Assembly (NCBI GenBank): GCA_023374025.1
Contig: SIJG01000017.1
Coordinates: forward strand, 1,007,671-1,071,670
DNA length: 64,000 nt
From: Heterodera schachtii
Taxonomy: Eukaryota; Nematoda; Chromadorea; Rhabditida; Heteroderidae
Direction: 5' to 3'
The position numbers were made by a program, and so were the translations under genes. Positions within the stretch are counted from its first letter, which is position 1, and every line of letters begins with the position of its first letter. Under the pieces are notes generated by a model. It was not told the origin of the DNA and made no database searches. It was given only the letters and a program-made list of their open reading frames with translations. Below, piece by piece: positions 12,335 through 25,400 of this stretch.

Positions 12335-12946
12335 ATGGCTTCACGAAAAGGAAAGGTCAAGGAAGAGCAGCCGGCCGTCTCTCTGGGTCCTCAGGTTCAA
12401 GAAGGTAGTCAATACATATTTTGTCAAATATGGTACTTTTCCCTAATAATGTTTCCATATACATTTTACATTATTTTTCCCTATATTATTGTTCAGGCGA
12501 AAATGTCTTTGGTGTGGCGCATATTTTTGCGTCTTTCAATGACACTTTTGTTCATGTGACCGATTTGTCTGGACGTGAAACCATTGTCAAAATCACCGGT
12601 GGAATGCGTGTTAAGGCCGACCGAGACGAGGCAAGTCCGTACGCTGCTATGCTCGCCGCGCAGGATGTTGCGGAACGTTGTAAGCAGGTCCGCATTTTTA
12701 ATTTCGTTTTTCTATTTAAGCTAATTATCGAAACACTCCATTGTGTTTAAGGTTGGCATTAATGCTCTTCATGTCAAATTGCGTGCAACCGGTGGGACCA
12801 AAACGAAAACGCCGGGGCCTGGTGCTCAGGCAGCGCTGCGTGCCCTCGCTCGTTCGGGGATGAAGATTGGTCGAATTGAAGATGTCACGCCCATTCCTTC
12901 CGACTCGACTCGCCAAAAAGGAGGCCGTCGTGGACGTCGTCTTTGA
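12335..12946 (+). CDS. rps-14: 40S ribosomal protein uS11 (RPS14)
   Basis: Small-subunit ribosomal protein at the platform near the decoding region. Exons 12335-12404, 12497-12687 and 12752-12946 encode exactly 151 residues, the usual length in animals. Seen directly: [65 protein letters not shown] and the basic C-terminus [11 protein letters not shown]. The ATG follows a T-rich TTTTGTCAG acceptor about 15 nt upstream, compatible with trans-splicing. It lies between tomm-20 and the DMAC2L-like gene, 174 and 186 bp away. An AATAAA sits at 13008-13013. Confidence 0.97.
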
Positions 12947-13132
12947 GTTTCGATTAAATGGCGTCCTGATTTTTGTTGTTGTTTGAGTACTCTATCGTTT
13001 TTCTTCAAATAAACTTTTTGTTGAATTTCTCATTTATTATTGGAGGTCATGCAAATCCCTTCCTAATTTTAATTTTCATGCTGGGAGTAGATTACCTATT
13101 TGAGTATTCAGGGGTGAATTCATATTTATATT

Positions 13133-14402
13133 ATGGATCGTTTCTGTTCTTTTGCTTTGGTTTCATTTCGTCGGCCGCATACAACTTTTTGTTCTCGTTT
13201 TTCCACTTCTAAGCTTCGGTCGAACTTTTTAAAATGGGACTTGCACAACCAATCCCACCGGAAATGGATGAAATGGTTCAACATAGACACTTATCTTCAA
13301 CCCAGAAGAAAATTTATCCGTCTAATTGCTAATCGGTGACTTGTCAGTTTCATTTAACTTTTCCATTGTATTTCTGTTTATTTTCTCTGGTTATTTTTGT
13401 TTAGATTTCACCCGGAGCGAATTTTGCAAATGGGGCCGGATTTTGCGTGTTTGGAATGGTTAGTTACTCTATTGGATTTGCTTAAATGTTTATTTTTGTT
13501 TAGGCTGATGAATGCGGGTTCCACTTCTGTTCTAATGTCGGATGGGACATTGTTAAAAAGCAAAAAGTGTGCTTGTTTATCATATAATAAACTTTTTGGC
13601 ATCATTTAGAGAAATGCAGAATTTTTTGTCTCAAAAGGGGTTCGACCTACGAAAACTTAAGACGGTTAGTGCTTTTTTGAGGGTATTAATTCAGTTCGTT
13701 AATCACTTTCCTATTTTCAGGAGGCCCCCACGGCCAAATTGCTTAAGGACATTCCCTTGGCCGATGCGTTGCGTCCCTCCGTCAGTGACTTGCTTTACAA
13801 TGAAAAATGGCGTCACATTTCGCCCATTCATATGAAAGAAGTGTCCTTTCATTTTCCCTACCTACCAAATGTTTTACTCATTTAGATCGATGCTTCCGAT
13901 TCGGTGATCACCGACGAGGGCTTCGCTTATTTTTTGGAATGTCGAAACATAGAAAAACTGCGACTGAATTTCTGCGATTATTTTGGGGACGAAGCAATCG
14001 CACGGCTTGCGCAGGGGCGGCAGTCAAAAACGTTGAAGGAATTGGTGAGAGCAGAAACCCATATGAATCTCGTTACTTTGTTCAAGAATATCCCAAATTT
14101 TCGAGACTCAGGATTGTTTATTTACTTTATAGGAACTCGTCTTCAACCCGCACCTCTCCGACTCTTCCGCCTATCTGTTGACCAAATTGAAGTCTTTGCG
14201 TCGGTTGCATCTTTATTTTCTTCCTTATGTGACCAAACGACAGGCGATGTTACGACAGCTGAAAATTGGCCTTCCGAAATGCAATGTGACTTTTCCGGAG
14301 ACTATTTTCATCGGAATGGGCTACGAAACGGAGGAGCAACGACAAGCGTACAAAGCGAAACGAAAAACGGGCAGAGGGTTCTTTTCGAAACTTTCCGATT
14401 AA
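13133..14402 (+). CDS. DMAC2L / ATP synthase subunit s-like mitochondrial protein
   Basis: Leucine-rich-repeat mitochondrial protein of the ATP5S/DMAC2 family, known for roles with ATP synthase (coupling factor B) and assembly of the distal arm of complex I. The ATG at 13133 gives an Arg/Ser/Thr/Phe-rich N-terminus (MDRFCSFALVSFRRPHT) that looks like a mitochondrial presequence. Family blocks appear in order across seven exons: the W-F-N-I opening, HPERILQMGPDFACLEWLMN (family GPDRACSEWLL), IDASDSVITDEGFAYFLE (family IDATDSCIM), then LRLNFCDYFGDEAIARLAQG, LELVFNPHLSDSAYLL and LRRLHLYFLP, ending in a basic tail. Every intron phase checked joins in frame. It is the third gene of the tomm-20/rps-14 cluster. 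AATAAA at 14504-14509. Choosing DMAC2L over DMAC2 is uncertain. Confidence 0.82.
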
Positions 14403-14584
14403 AACAATTCATTCGTCTCTTTTGTACACTTTGATTATAAAAAAGTAAAAATCAAATTATGAAAATTTGACTAATTGTAAGAAACCTTCCCATTAATACT
14501 TCTAATAAACGGGGGGGGGCATAGATTGGTTAGGAAATTAACATTGGAACTGATAACCAAACTGTAACTCTGACAACTAAAATA

Positions 14585-16380
14585 TTATTGTGCCGAATTC
14601 TGCAAGTAAATTAACATTAAAAAGGAAAATGCCAATGACCAAATGCAAATTTGCCACTCCATCTGTTTCAGTAATGCCCCGTTTATCGATGATTCGTTTT
14701 TGCCGTTTTGTGACGGTTTCTCATGCTTTTTTGGCACAACGTATGTCCGAATGTCGTCACAAAGTGTCGGCCATTTTCCTATTGCTCCCGTGTCCAGGGC
14801 CATCCGTTGTAAAGAATCAAAGGATTTCTTTGTTAAGTTGACCACCTCAAAATTAATGAGTTTGTTAATTGAGGTCTTAAGTTAATTGGCTAATTAATTA
14901 GTGTTTGTTTCTCTTTTCCCACTAATTCTGCGGTGTCCGTGCCGCAAAGGCTGTCAATGGCCGGCACATCGCAGTGCAAAGTGCAGCCGACGTATTCGCA
15001 ACTTTCTCCCAAATATTTTTCGGCCTCCGTCGGATCGCTGTTCATCGCCAAATGTTTGAAGTTTTGCATCAGAGAAGTGACCTTAATTGCTTTTTGTTCG
15101 CTTGGCTTGTGTCTGACTGTCCATTGTTTTCTTTCTCTGCTCCCGTCTTACAGCGTTGTGATGCCTAAAGGGAGAGAGAGAAATCGGAGTGATTAAAGCA
15201 GCCAAGAGAAAGGACCAAATAAGGAATTGGGAAAGGATTAGGATTACGGTAATTAAAAGGGATTATTAGGATTACGGTATCAAACAAATGAAGCGATTAG
15301 GATTACGGTAATTAACAAAAGGAAGTGATTAGTGTACGATAATAAAACCATAAAGGAAATTAACAGGGAATTTATATAGATACATAATTTGGTAAATTAA
15401 GTCAAATAAAATCAAAGACTGAAGGTTTTAACGTCAGATGCTTTATTAGAGCATAAAATCATCTTAAGAAAAATTCTCTTTTTCGGGATAATGGGATTTT
15501 ATGGGGGGGGGGGAATACTGTAGTCACAATGCCTAAGTAATATACTAATTAAGTTCTAATTGCTCACCCAGCGCAGGAATGAAGACACTTTTTGGACATT
15601 TCGCGGTCCAAAGCGACCAAACAACCGAATTTTGTCATTATTTCTGCAAAAGTTTATCAATTAAAACAAAATTCTTTTAATTTTACTTTTGCTTTAAAAT
15701 GGAGAATGAAATATTACAAAATTAAATTGTAAAATTAATTACCTTTGTAATTCCATACACAAAAATGGTCCACTATTTCGGCACTTCTGCTCAACAATTC
15801 TAGCATAAATCCTTGTGGGCATTTTGTGTAGCAAAAATTGAATTGATGATAAATACTTAATTTACAAAAATAAATAAATAATTATTTTTAAATTGTTGTT
15901 TTTTGCGCACTTGCAAAAGGAATCGAAGAAAGACGAATTGGAAAAGGCAGCTAAGAATTCGTTGTAATTCAAATTCAGCAGTCCCGTCGAATGTTCCGAG
16001 CCCAATTGGGAGCGCATTTGATCAGTGAAAACCAAAGCGCATTGGCCAACACACGAATCGGAAGAGGGAGCCAAGTGGGGACTGACAAAAGAAAAGGGGG
16101 GGGGGGAAGAGAAGGGAATTGAGGGGGAGGGGGAGGATTGGGAACAATGACCAGCAAATGAGGAGGAAATGCTGATCAAACCGAGTCAGCAGCTAATCAA
16201 CCCTCCGCCGTCGGTGACCAACCTTTGAGTCGGAATTGCCGGGTCCAAAGTTGGCATTTGGTCAAAGGCAAAGAGCGACGGGGGCAATGTCATTAGTGAA
16301 ATGAACAGAGGCAGAAACGGAGACGCATTTGCTGCCGGTGAAATCATCGGCATTTTAATGGAGGAAAAAAGAAGCGGCAC
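14585..16380 (-). CDS. Secreted Cys-rich protein, CPG4-like (chondroitin proteoglycan 4-type)
   Basis: Multi-exon gene ending at 14585, tail-to-tail with the DMAC2L-like gene. From the N-terminus: a hydrophobic signal-like stretch (SPFLPLFISLMTLPPSLFAF, about 16340-16270), SSDSCVGQCALVFTDQM, NSSFFDSFC joined to FNFCYTKCPQGFMLELL, IMTKFGCLVALDREMSKKC, and CEYVGCTLHCDVPAIDSLC. It ends in a basic linker and a C-terminal hydrophobic segment (ICIWSLAFSFLMLIYL), which could be a GPI signal or a membrane anchor. The spaced C-x3-C pairs and secreted architecture resemble nematode CPG4-domain proteins; this is recollection of a fold, not a measured match. Exons join in frame; the acceptor at about 16082 follows a poly-C run. 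The start (16380 or an internal ATG about 27 nt later) is uncertain. Confidence 0.55.
15234..15340. repeat. Imperfect tandem repeat, ATTAGGATTACGGT unit
   Basis: The motif ATTAGGATTACGGT occurs at about 15237, 15267 and 15297, with related AATTAA spacers, in an intron of the CPG4-like gene. The period is about 30 bp. No function is apparent. Confidence 0.6.
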
Positions 16381-16399
16381 TTTCCAATGATTGCGTCAC

Positions 16400-17428
16400 T
16401 CAATTTTTTAAGAGATAATTGACATTTGCCCTTAATTGACCGTCGCTGATCCAAAATATTATTATTTGGGGTTTTGACGAAAAGGAAAGTGAAAAGCAAC
16501 TCGTCACACCGAAAAGCGGGGGAAAGGGTAAATTGGGAAGGAAAGCGATTGGTTTGACAGCCAAACGAAGGGGAGGGAATTGGTTGGTTCCATCTATCGG
16601 AGCAAAACGGGGCAACTTTTCCCCGTCCCTTCTGTTGCGTTTCCAATCGCCGCCATTCCCTCCCTAAAAGCCACAGAACTGCCGGCGACACAAACAGCAC
16701 AACAAATGTCTTCATTTCTCTGTAAACATTTGTCCAATCATTCCATTTTATGATCGGCGCGGCGCTTTCAGAAAACGAAGCCAACCGAAACCCAAAACAT
16801 TTGTGTCGTTGAAATGGCCACTAACAGAAGACACTGATACGACAAAATTCAGTGGCGATTCGTTTTTAAAATATTGAAATAATTATTATTTTTTACAATG
16901 TTAAAAGAATATTGCCTATAATTTTGTTACGTGTGTCGGTGTTTGTTTAGTGAGACTGGAACTGCCTTTATTACTGGGCATTGTTTTATTTTATTTTTGT
17001 ATTAGAAAAATAAAATGGAAAAAAATTAAACAAAAAATAAGTGGTGGGGGCGCATGACAATTCCAGGGAAAATAGGCGAACAGTTCGGCACTTCAAATGA
17101 ATCAAAAAAGGGATGGGTGACCTTGAGGGATTGGACCGAAATGACCGTTGGATTTGCTGGTCCGTTTCACCCATATATTCTCATTGTTGTTTTCATTGTG
17201 CCACCACTAATAAAATGCGAAGGCCGTTGAAATAATGGAGGATTTTCAGGGGAGAGAAAATAAGAGAAAAAATGTGCCAAAAGCAGGAAAAGCCAACTGA
17301 AGAAAGTTAAGTAGTGAAAAGAGTGGTCATAATAAAAAGGAAACGAATTGAGACAAAACATAATCAAACTGAATCTACGGAAACAAATAATTAAGTCCGA
17401 TGAGAGAGAGTTGATGCGTAACTCATGT
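16400..17428. other. Region without a supported gene
   Basis: This lies between the CPG4-like gene and the 3' end of the zinc-finger gene. On the minus strand an open frame (16784 to 16344) holds a second signal-like segment (MKTFVVLFVSPAVLWLLG from 16715), which might be an alternative first exon of the CPG4-like gene, but no family similarity supports it. The rest is AT-rich with nothing recognisable. Confidence 0.4.
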
Positions 17429-20400
17429 TCAATGATCAACTTCATTTTTGTGGATCCTGAAAAGTCGAGAGCAAGCCTCGCGCAACTTTCCCCAGAACAA
17501 GTCCCTCTGATCGAGCAACAGACTCTCATCCCCGGCATGGTAAAATTTGGCATGGCGAACTGAAATTCAAAAATTTATTTAAAATAAATAATTTGAAAGT
17601 TTTGCCCACCAGCGTAACTGCGAAGGTAATTCTCGAAGGGTTTGTCACAACTGACGCATTTGTAAAGAGGGAGATGTAAATGTCTGAAAAGGAAGATTCG
17701 GGTGGACGAATCGCAACCGAACAACTTGGTGTTGACGTGGTTCAGCAGAATCCATTCCTGGTTGATCACTAAGTCGCCGCAATTGCCGCATTTGATCGAA
17801 TTCTGCACTTTGTTTCCTCCTTCGTCATGCGCTTGGGAGGCCGACGAAGACGGAATCAAACCGACGGAGTCGGAAGATTGGCGCACGATTGGAGAGGTGC
17901 TGCGCTTGTCACCACCGCCTCGAGCGATGTCGACTAATTGAGCCAAAATTGTGTTCGGAGTCGAATGGCCACCAACTTTGTCTAAAAGATGACGAAATGT
18001 CTTGAAAGTCCCACGCCCACTCCTTTGCTACAAATTCAGTAAACTTTCGTTTTTTTTTTGTGGCCAAACCCACCAAGTTGCTCGTGTTCGTTGCCCTCCT
18101 CGGCCGTCGTCTCCGTTTTCCGCTGTTTCACTTCCTCCAATTCGTCCCCACTCTCCGCCGTCTCTTCCTTTGCGGCATTTCCGTCCAATTCAATTTTCTG
18201 TTCCTCAATACCGCTCAAAATATGTTCCTGAACTGTTGGGCTATTCGAGGCGGCTTTGCCAGGGGGCAAATTGAAATATTCCCGACGGTGACGATTCAAA
18301 ATCGGGAAGATTCTAAAATATTGCAAAATTAATGAATACTTCAAACAAAATAAAGCAAGCCCTAGTGCCCCTTTTCTTCCCACCTTTCCGTGTTGTTCTC
18401 AATTAACGACTCGTCCCCTCCGTGGCGTTTGGCGTGTCGATTAGCCGCCGGACGATTCCAAAGAAATTCCTCACCACACTGTTTACACTTGAAGATTGGC
18501 AATTTGAGATGCCTTAAAAAAGTGATAAATAAAGTACGGTGATGACCAATGAGATGTTGTTTTTAATCCAAAATGTTTTAAATTTGTGTTTTTGGCTTGC
18601 ACTTCTTAATTGGCTTTACTTGACATTGACGTGGTACATCAGTGAGGTGCTTCTGTTCACCACCATCGCTTTGCACACATGGCATTGGAGGGGCAGCTTC
18701 TGTTTCGCCGATCCAATGCCGGGCGTCGGATGGGCGACTATCGAAGCGATCGGTGAGGCGACGGGGACATTCACACTGACAATGAGAGACAAGAATATCA
18801 CCCGGGATTTCTGATCAGAATTGCACTGCACCTGTGCTGCTGGGTCTTTCCAATTAGCCCCGTGTTAACCACGTTCACGCCGGTCGACCCGACTCCGAGC
18901 GCCGGCAACTGAGGCGATTTATGATGCGCCAGAAGAGCGCCCAAGTCGTGCTGTTCATTCGTTTGCTGTTGAACTGCGATTTTCTCTTTAAAGTACAAAT
19001 GAAGGGAGTCCCATCACACACTTTCCTTTCTCTCACCCAATCCTTTCGTCGCCCCATTTTCCACGTTCTGTGCCGCGATGTCCGCCGCGTACAATTGGTC
19101 AAAGTGGGACATCACATTGCCGTCCATGTCCGTTTTGATGTGTTCCAAGAGGTTGCCCATTAGACTGGACGTGCCCATTTGGTCAAACTCGTGGACAGAA
19201 TCTTAAAATGCAGCAAAGTGGGGATGATCTACCGATTTTTGATGATTTGTTAAAAATAAATGTAATTAGGGTAATACTGGGGAATCTGGGCTCTACCAAA
19301 AAAATATTTTTCTGTTATGAAAAGACCAACCCGTGGGTTTTCGGGGCTTCTGATAACTAACACAATATCAGATTTGCGAAAATCATTGTTTTGAAATAAT
19401 TTTTTGAAAATTTGTCAAACTTTGTAACCAATGATTTTCAAAATCAATAAGTAAATATAAAATCAATGATTTTCACAAATCTGAGTTACCAGAAGCCCCA
19501 AAAAACCACGGGTTGGTCTTTTCATAACAGAAAATAATTTTTTTGAGTGGAGCTTAGATTATAATTAATAGGTATAAGTTATGGGGTAACACAGTAATTG
19601 TTCAATGATTATTGCCATGTTCTTGTCCGCTGATGTCTCCTCCCAGCAGTTCCGTTTGGTGGTGTCGGAGTTCCGAAGCGATGTTCGTTGCCAGTGAAGT
19701 CCGATGCTGACTGAGAGAGGGCTGGAAAAGGTCGGGGCTTGGGGCACTCCGTCGGTTTTTGGGTGGCGTTGCAAAGTCATTTTCATGCAAGTGTTGATGT
19801 CCCTGTTGCTGTGGCTGATACTGTTGTTGGTGTTGCGATGAAAGGTTCGGATAATCCACCGAAATCGAAGCTGTCCTTTGAGGAAAAAGGATTTTTCAAA
19901 TTTAAATTTGACAAAGACTCCACGCACTTTCCCACGGCATTTCCAATTTGATTCGAATGGGAAGGACCAATATCGGCAGCCGGCGAGGAATGGCAAACGC
20001 ATCGCTCCAAACATTCGCGGACCTTTTGCTTCTTCTCGTAAATTTCGCGACAGACTCTATACCGAACCTGAAAAAAAAAAACATTCAGCAAAAGATTATT
20101 TTGGAATTAAAATTAAGTAAAAGTTATTTCTGAAGATAATTTGTATACAAATGCATTTTACATAATCATTTGCCCAAAATTCAGCAAAAAAATAGTTTTT
20201 GTTCTTAAATTTCTTCAATTTTTATTTTCATTTTTTCAATTTATCTTTTGTTGTATTAATACAAAATGCAAATTGAATATGCCCATGTTTTTTTAATCTG
20301 TTAGGTATTAGTGTTATGGAGCGGACTCGAACCTCCCAGCCTACTTCATTGGACAAAATTATTATATGATTTACAAGTAAATTGATCGAAAATCTGTTAT

Positions 20401-21143
20401 TTTTAATCTATAATGGACTTATCAAAAAAAGATGGAATGCAAAAATTTGCAACAATTATTGATTTGTTTTGCCAAAATATAATTTTAATATTTTGTCCGT
20501 TTATGTAAATAAAAAGAAAAATCAAAATAGGTATAATACTTTCCCATTAACGCTAAATTTCAAACAATTTTTCAAATAAAATTCTTTTGTTCGTATTACT
20601 GACCAAAAAGATAGTCCAAATATTAAAAATTGAAAAACTCACGAAGTATTCGGATAAGCCATGGTCCTCTTCGTAGTGGCGTTTTATTGCAAATTCTGTT
20701 GGGAATTTGGCAAATTTGCACTTTTCGCATTCGAAAGGAAGACACTGAAAGAATAATTAATTAAAAGGAAATTGTTGTCACGAAGAAAAATATGCACGCT
20801 TTCGATGGTTGGGAGAAAAAAAGAACAAAACATTGGGAGGAAAAAAGAACAAAACATTGGGAGGAAAAAAGAACAAAACATTGGTAGGTAAAAAAAGGGG
20901 GGGGGGAAGGAAAATGATAAAAGGAATTATTGGAAATGAAAAGAGAAAAGTTATGAATAGGAAAGAAAGAATGAATGAATAAACACGACCAACTGCTGAT
21001 ATGTACAACATATATCATCAACACTTATTTATTATACACAGCACAAAACGCACGTTAAAATGGTCAGCAGAAATGTGCGCCTCCAAATCGTCTATGCTGG
21101 AGAACTCATCGGAACAAAGGGAACATTTTGCCGTCAGTGACAT
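17429..21143 (-). CDS. Multi-C2H2 zinc-finger protein with duplicated finger module
   Basis: Probable nuclear DNA-binding protein. The start chosen is the ATG at 21143, just after a TATTCAG acceptor. Fingers in order: CSLCSDEFSSIDDLEAHISADH (about 21125), CEKCKFAKFPTEFAIKRHYEEDH (about 20730), a basic region YRVCREIYEKKQKVRECLER (about 20060), a Gln/His-rich linker (about 19830), then two copies of a paired module. Module 1 is CHVCKAMV...LMYHVN (about 18680) plus KCKQCGEEFLWNRPAANRH (about 18500-18420). Module 2 is CGNCGDLV...LNHVNTK (about 17800) plus CVSCDKPFENYLRSYA spliced to VRHAKFYHAGDESLL (about 17660-17520). Both modules end in RHAK-x(3-4)-GDESL, so they look like an internal duplication. 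The stop is at 17429-17431. An inverted-repeat element sits in an intron. The orthologue is not recognised. Confidence 0.7.
19283..19560. mobile_element. Foldback / MITE-like inverted-repeat element
   Basis: Two arms of roughly 95-105 bp are inverted copies. The left begins AATCTGGGCTCTACC and contains CTGTTATGAAAAGACCAACC; the right contains GGTTGGTCTTTTCATAACAG and ends with GAGTGGAGCTTAGATT. The 70-80-bp spacer is AT-rich. No coding capacity. It lies in an intron of the C2H2 gene. Long terminal inverted repeats without coding suggest a MITE or foldback element; no clear target duplication was seen. Confidence 0.7.
20323..20333 (-). other. Pol III B-box-like motif (tRNA-derived fragment?)
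   Basis: The minus strand reads GGTTCGAGTCC, an exact match to the tRNA B-box consensus GGTTCGANTCC, inside a zinc-finger-gene intron. No matching A box, anticodon arm or closed acceptor stem could be paired around it, so this is at most a tRNA-derived relic or chance. Confidence 0.25.
20815..20890. repeat. 24-bp tandem repeat, three copies
   Basis: The unit AAAAAAGAACAAAACATTGG plus GAGG is repeated about three times, followed by a poly-G run at about 20896. It lies in the first intron of the C2H2 gene. Confidence 0.8.
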
Positions 21144-22201
21144 TTTGTTTAAGCTGAATACAAACACACAAATAATGTGATAATTAGCATATGCATTTGA
21201 GTTTTGTTTTGCTTTTTTCCCGTTTCTTGAGTCAAAGGACAACTTTAGATAGAGTACAGTATGCATTTTAGTCAAATTACCATATATATATATATATTTC
21301 CAAAATAAATTATATAAAAAACTTTTAAATTTAATTTAGTAAATTAGAGAATTAGACGAATTTGAATTAATAGAGCAAAAAGAGAATGTTGACGCTGTGG
21401 GTTTTATGGTAGAGGAGCATACTGACATAGAATTTATTGTGGTGCGGTTGGGTCTGGGCGGACATCATGGGCATAGATCGATATTAATGGTGTAGCGATG
21501 TTGTAGACCGAGAGAGCGATATACCGGTGATATACTGAGACACTGTGTAAGTAAGTGAAATAAAAATAGGGGAAATAGAACGCATAGAGAAGATAGAGCG
21601 GAATAGAAAATAGAGCGGCAGAGAGTAGCCTCCCTTTTTCCCTCCCCCCGCCCTCCTCCCCTCCCCCGCTCTATTCCTCCCTCTCTTTCTGCACATTTTG
21701 TTGCCCGTCCCGACCAAAACGGAGGGAAGGCAAGCAAAGAACGGACCCCTCTCTCCCCGCTTCACTCATCTTCCCCCACTTGTCTTCTTCACTTCACTTG
21801 GGGTGGACCTTCTCCACCCTCTTCGCCATTTGTCATATATTCAAAAAAGCACTTTGCTTTGGCTAATCGTCCAAAGCGTGGGAATTTTTTTTTAAATTCT
21901 TATTTTAAATGAGACACACACTTTTGCTGACGATTTGCCCTAACAATTCTCACGAATGACATAATTTGGCTAGGAAAATAAGCACGGCTATTGTCATTTT
22001 TCTCTAGCCAGTTTAAACAAAAAATTGCACCCCTCGAAATATTTTTAATTAAAAGAAACATTTGACCAAATAAACTGCCGGTATCAATCACAGTTTTACG
22101 CCATAAATGCAAAATAAGAAACAGAAAAAACAACACAACGAATGCTTAAATATCAATGAAATGCATTTTGCGATTATGCTTCTCATCATCACAATAATTT
22201 A
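21144..22201. other. Intergenic region upstream of the C2H2 gene
   Basis: AT-rich DNA with an (AT)n stretch near 21283-21296 and a pyrimidine-rich tract at about 21630-21800. The frames through the pyrimidine tract are low-complexity and unsupported. It probably holds the promoter of the zinc-finger gene and the 3' UTR of the cyclophilin gene; no specific element is recognised. Confidence 0.35.
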
Positions 22202-23456
<1,255 letters not shown>

Positions 23457-25400
23457 TATCCTGAATGATCTATTTTAGAATTAATTTCTTCGGATTAAAC
23501 CCACGCGATTAAAACTATTGCACGGGCGTATTTATTTTTTAAAATTTTATACATATTTTATAAGCAAAAACAAATACATGCATATACCATAATGTACATA
23601 TATACATACATACATACTAAAAAATATTTTTTTATTACAGTATATAGTATTAAAAAGAAAAGTAATCGTGTCGAAAGTTTTTTTAATTGTATCTTATCAA
23701 AAATTAAATAATTTTAATTTCTTAGGATATTACAATTTATTTAATTCAACTAATGTACACATAAACAATGATAGCGAATTTTCTGCTCGGCAATAAATTG
23801 AAAAGCGCAGACTCCCAAATTACCCCCTCCGCCCCCTTCCCCCGCTTCGTCCTTCACATCCTCCCCATCCTCCCACTCATTCATCCACCACTCATTTGTG
23901 TTTATTCCACGTCGTTTTAGTGACGACGACACTGACGATGGTGCGACCTGATACGCCGCGTCGACTGATGGACTTTTGGGTGAAAAGAGAAAGGAAAGAA
24001 AAAGGGAAGTGATGGAGAAGAGTTGGTCAATGAGAAAGAGAAAGAAAGGAAAAGGGAAGAAACAAAGTGAATTGGAAAAGAGACATGCTACATAAGAAAT
24101 GGTTGGACCAAGGTCATAAATTCAACAACAATTCATTTATTAATGCAAATAATAGCAAAATATGGCAACGAAAATGAACTAACAGATAACCTGGCATTAT
24201 GGATTGTCTAAAAAATTATATTTAAATTTTTAAAGTAATTTAAATTAATTCGTTAACACATATCCCCAATGAGTGCTTACAAGGGAATGTATCGATATCA
24301 GTGTAGAGCATAGGCGATTTGCTATTGGAAATTTTTGGCTTTTTTAACCCTACCCCAAAACTGATCAGAAAAAGTGATTCGACAAAAGTGATGAAATTTT
24401 TAAAAATTCATGATATTTCAAACTCATGCTAGAGCCATTAACTTTTTTAATGATCATCAACAAATTCTCTATAAAAAATAATATCATAAAATAAAATAGT
24501 ATAACTGAAAAATAGGTGCTAGATGGAAAATACTTTGAAGAAAAATCAAAATAATCATCATCTGTAGAGCGGATACGAACACATGAAAAAGTGGGCCTGT
24601 TTTGGCGCAAAATCTGTTCATAATCCCACAAAAGGTCGAGTTTATGTTGCTGGACTATCTGCGTATATACTGTAGTTTTAAGATGAGTATCATATTTTTA
24701 AGCTTCCGCCGGTGGGCCTAAGTTGGTAAAGATCACACGGGCAGGAGGTGATCAATGAAAATTCTTTTCAAAAAATTATTCCATATAAAAACGGTAAAAG
24801 AATCATTGATCAACGATATGATCGATTTGATGCCCGATAAGTGATGCCGCATGGGTTCTAAGACCAATAACCTCATTGACCTCTAAAAACCACATAATGA
24901 GGCTAATGCCGCACAAATTTTAAACGAAAAATAGGAAGGAAATTTCCCTTATTTATGATGAGATTATGCTTTAAAATGTAAATTATTAATGGGTTTGAAT
25001 TATATGTATTAAAATTAATTAATTAATTCTTTATACTTGAGTAAATAAAGCTTCAAATGAAAATGTTTAATAGGTGACTTTATAAGTTAGACACAAGTAA
25101 AAAGTAATTAAAAATGAATTCTCAGAGTGGACATTTAGCAAATTTCACTCAACAAAAGTTCGTTTACAAATTAAAAAGTGTCCACCGCTGACAAAAGAGG
25201 TGAAAAAGCAAAGTCACGCAATTGAAGAATTAAAAAATTAATCGAAAAAGAAAATTGGAAAAGTTGCGAGGAGAGAGAAAAGTGACTATTAGGGAGAACA
25301 CGGCAAAGCAACGCAAATTTTTTGAATTTTTCCAAAAAAAAACTCAAAAATTTACTCTGTTTTTTGCTAATTGTCCTTGCTTTTGCCCATTTCCTTTCCT
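23457..25400. other. Long AT-rich intergenic region
   Basis: Microsatellite-like ACATATATACATACATAC at about 23590. On the minus strand, 23985-23750 encodes a Gly/Glu/Asp-rich stretch with WWMNEWEDGEDVKDEAGEG after a pyrimidine-rich, acceptor-like tract. This could be a last exon, but no upstream exon or family was found. A tRNA-3'-end-like TTCGTATCC lies at about 24573-24581 on the minus strand. The rest is AT-rich and shows nothing recognisable. Confidence 0.35.

Noticed and set aside
20319..20345. Possible tRNA gene
   Set aside because: A B-box match exists, but no cloverleaf, A box or acceptor stem can be built around it.
24700..24770. A-box-like GGGCCTAAGTTGGTAAAG
   Set aside because: No matching T arm or B box at the right distance; surrounding DNA is AT-rich noise.
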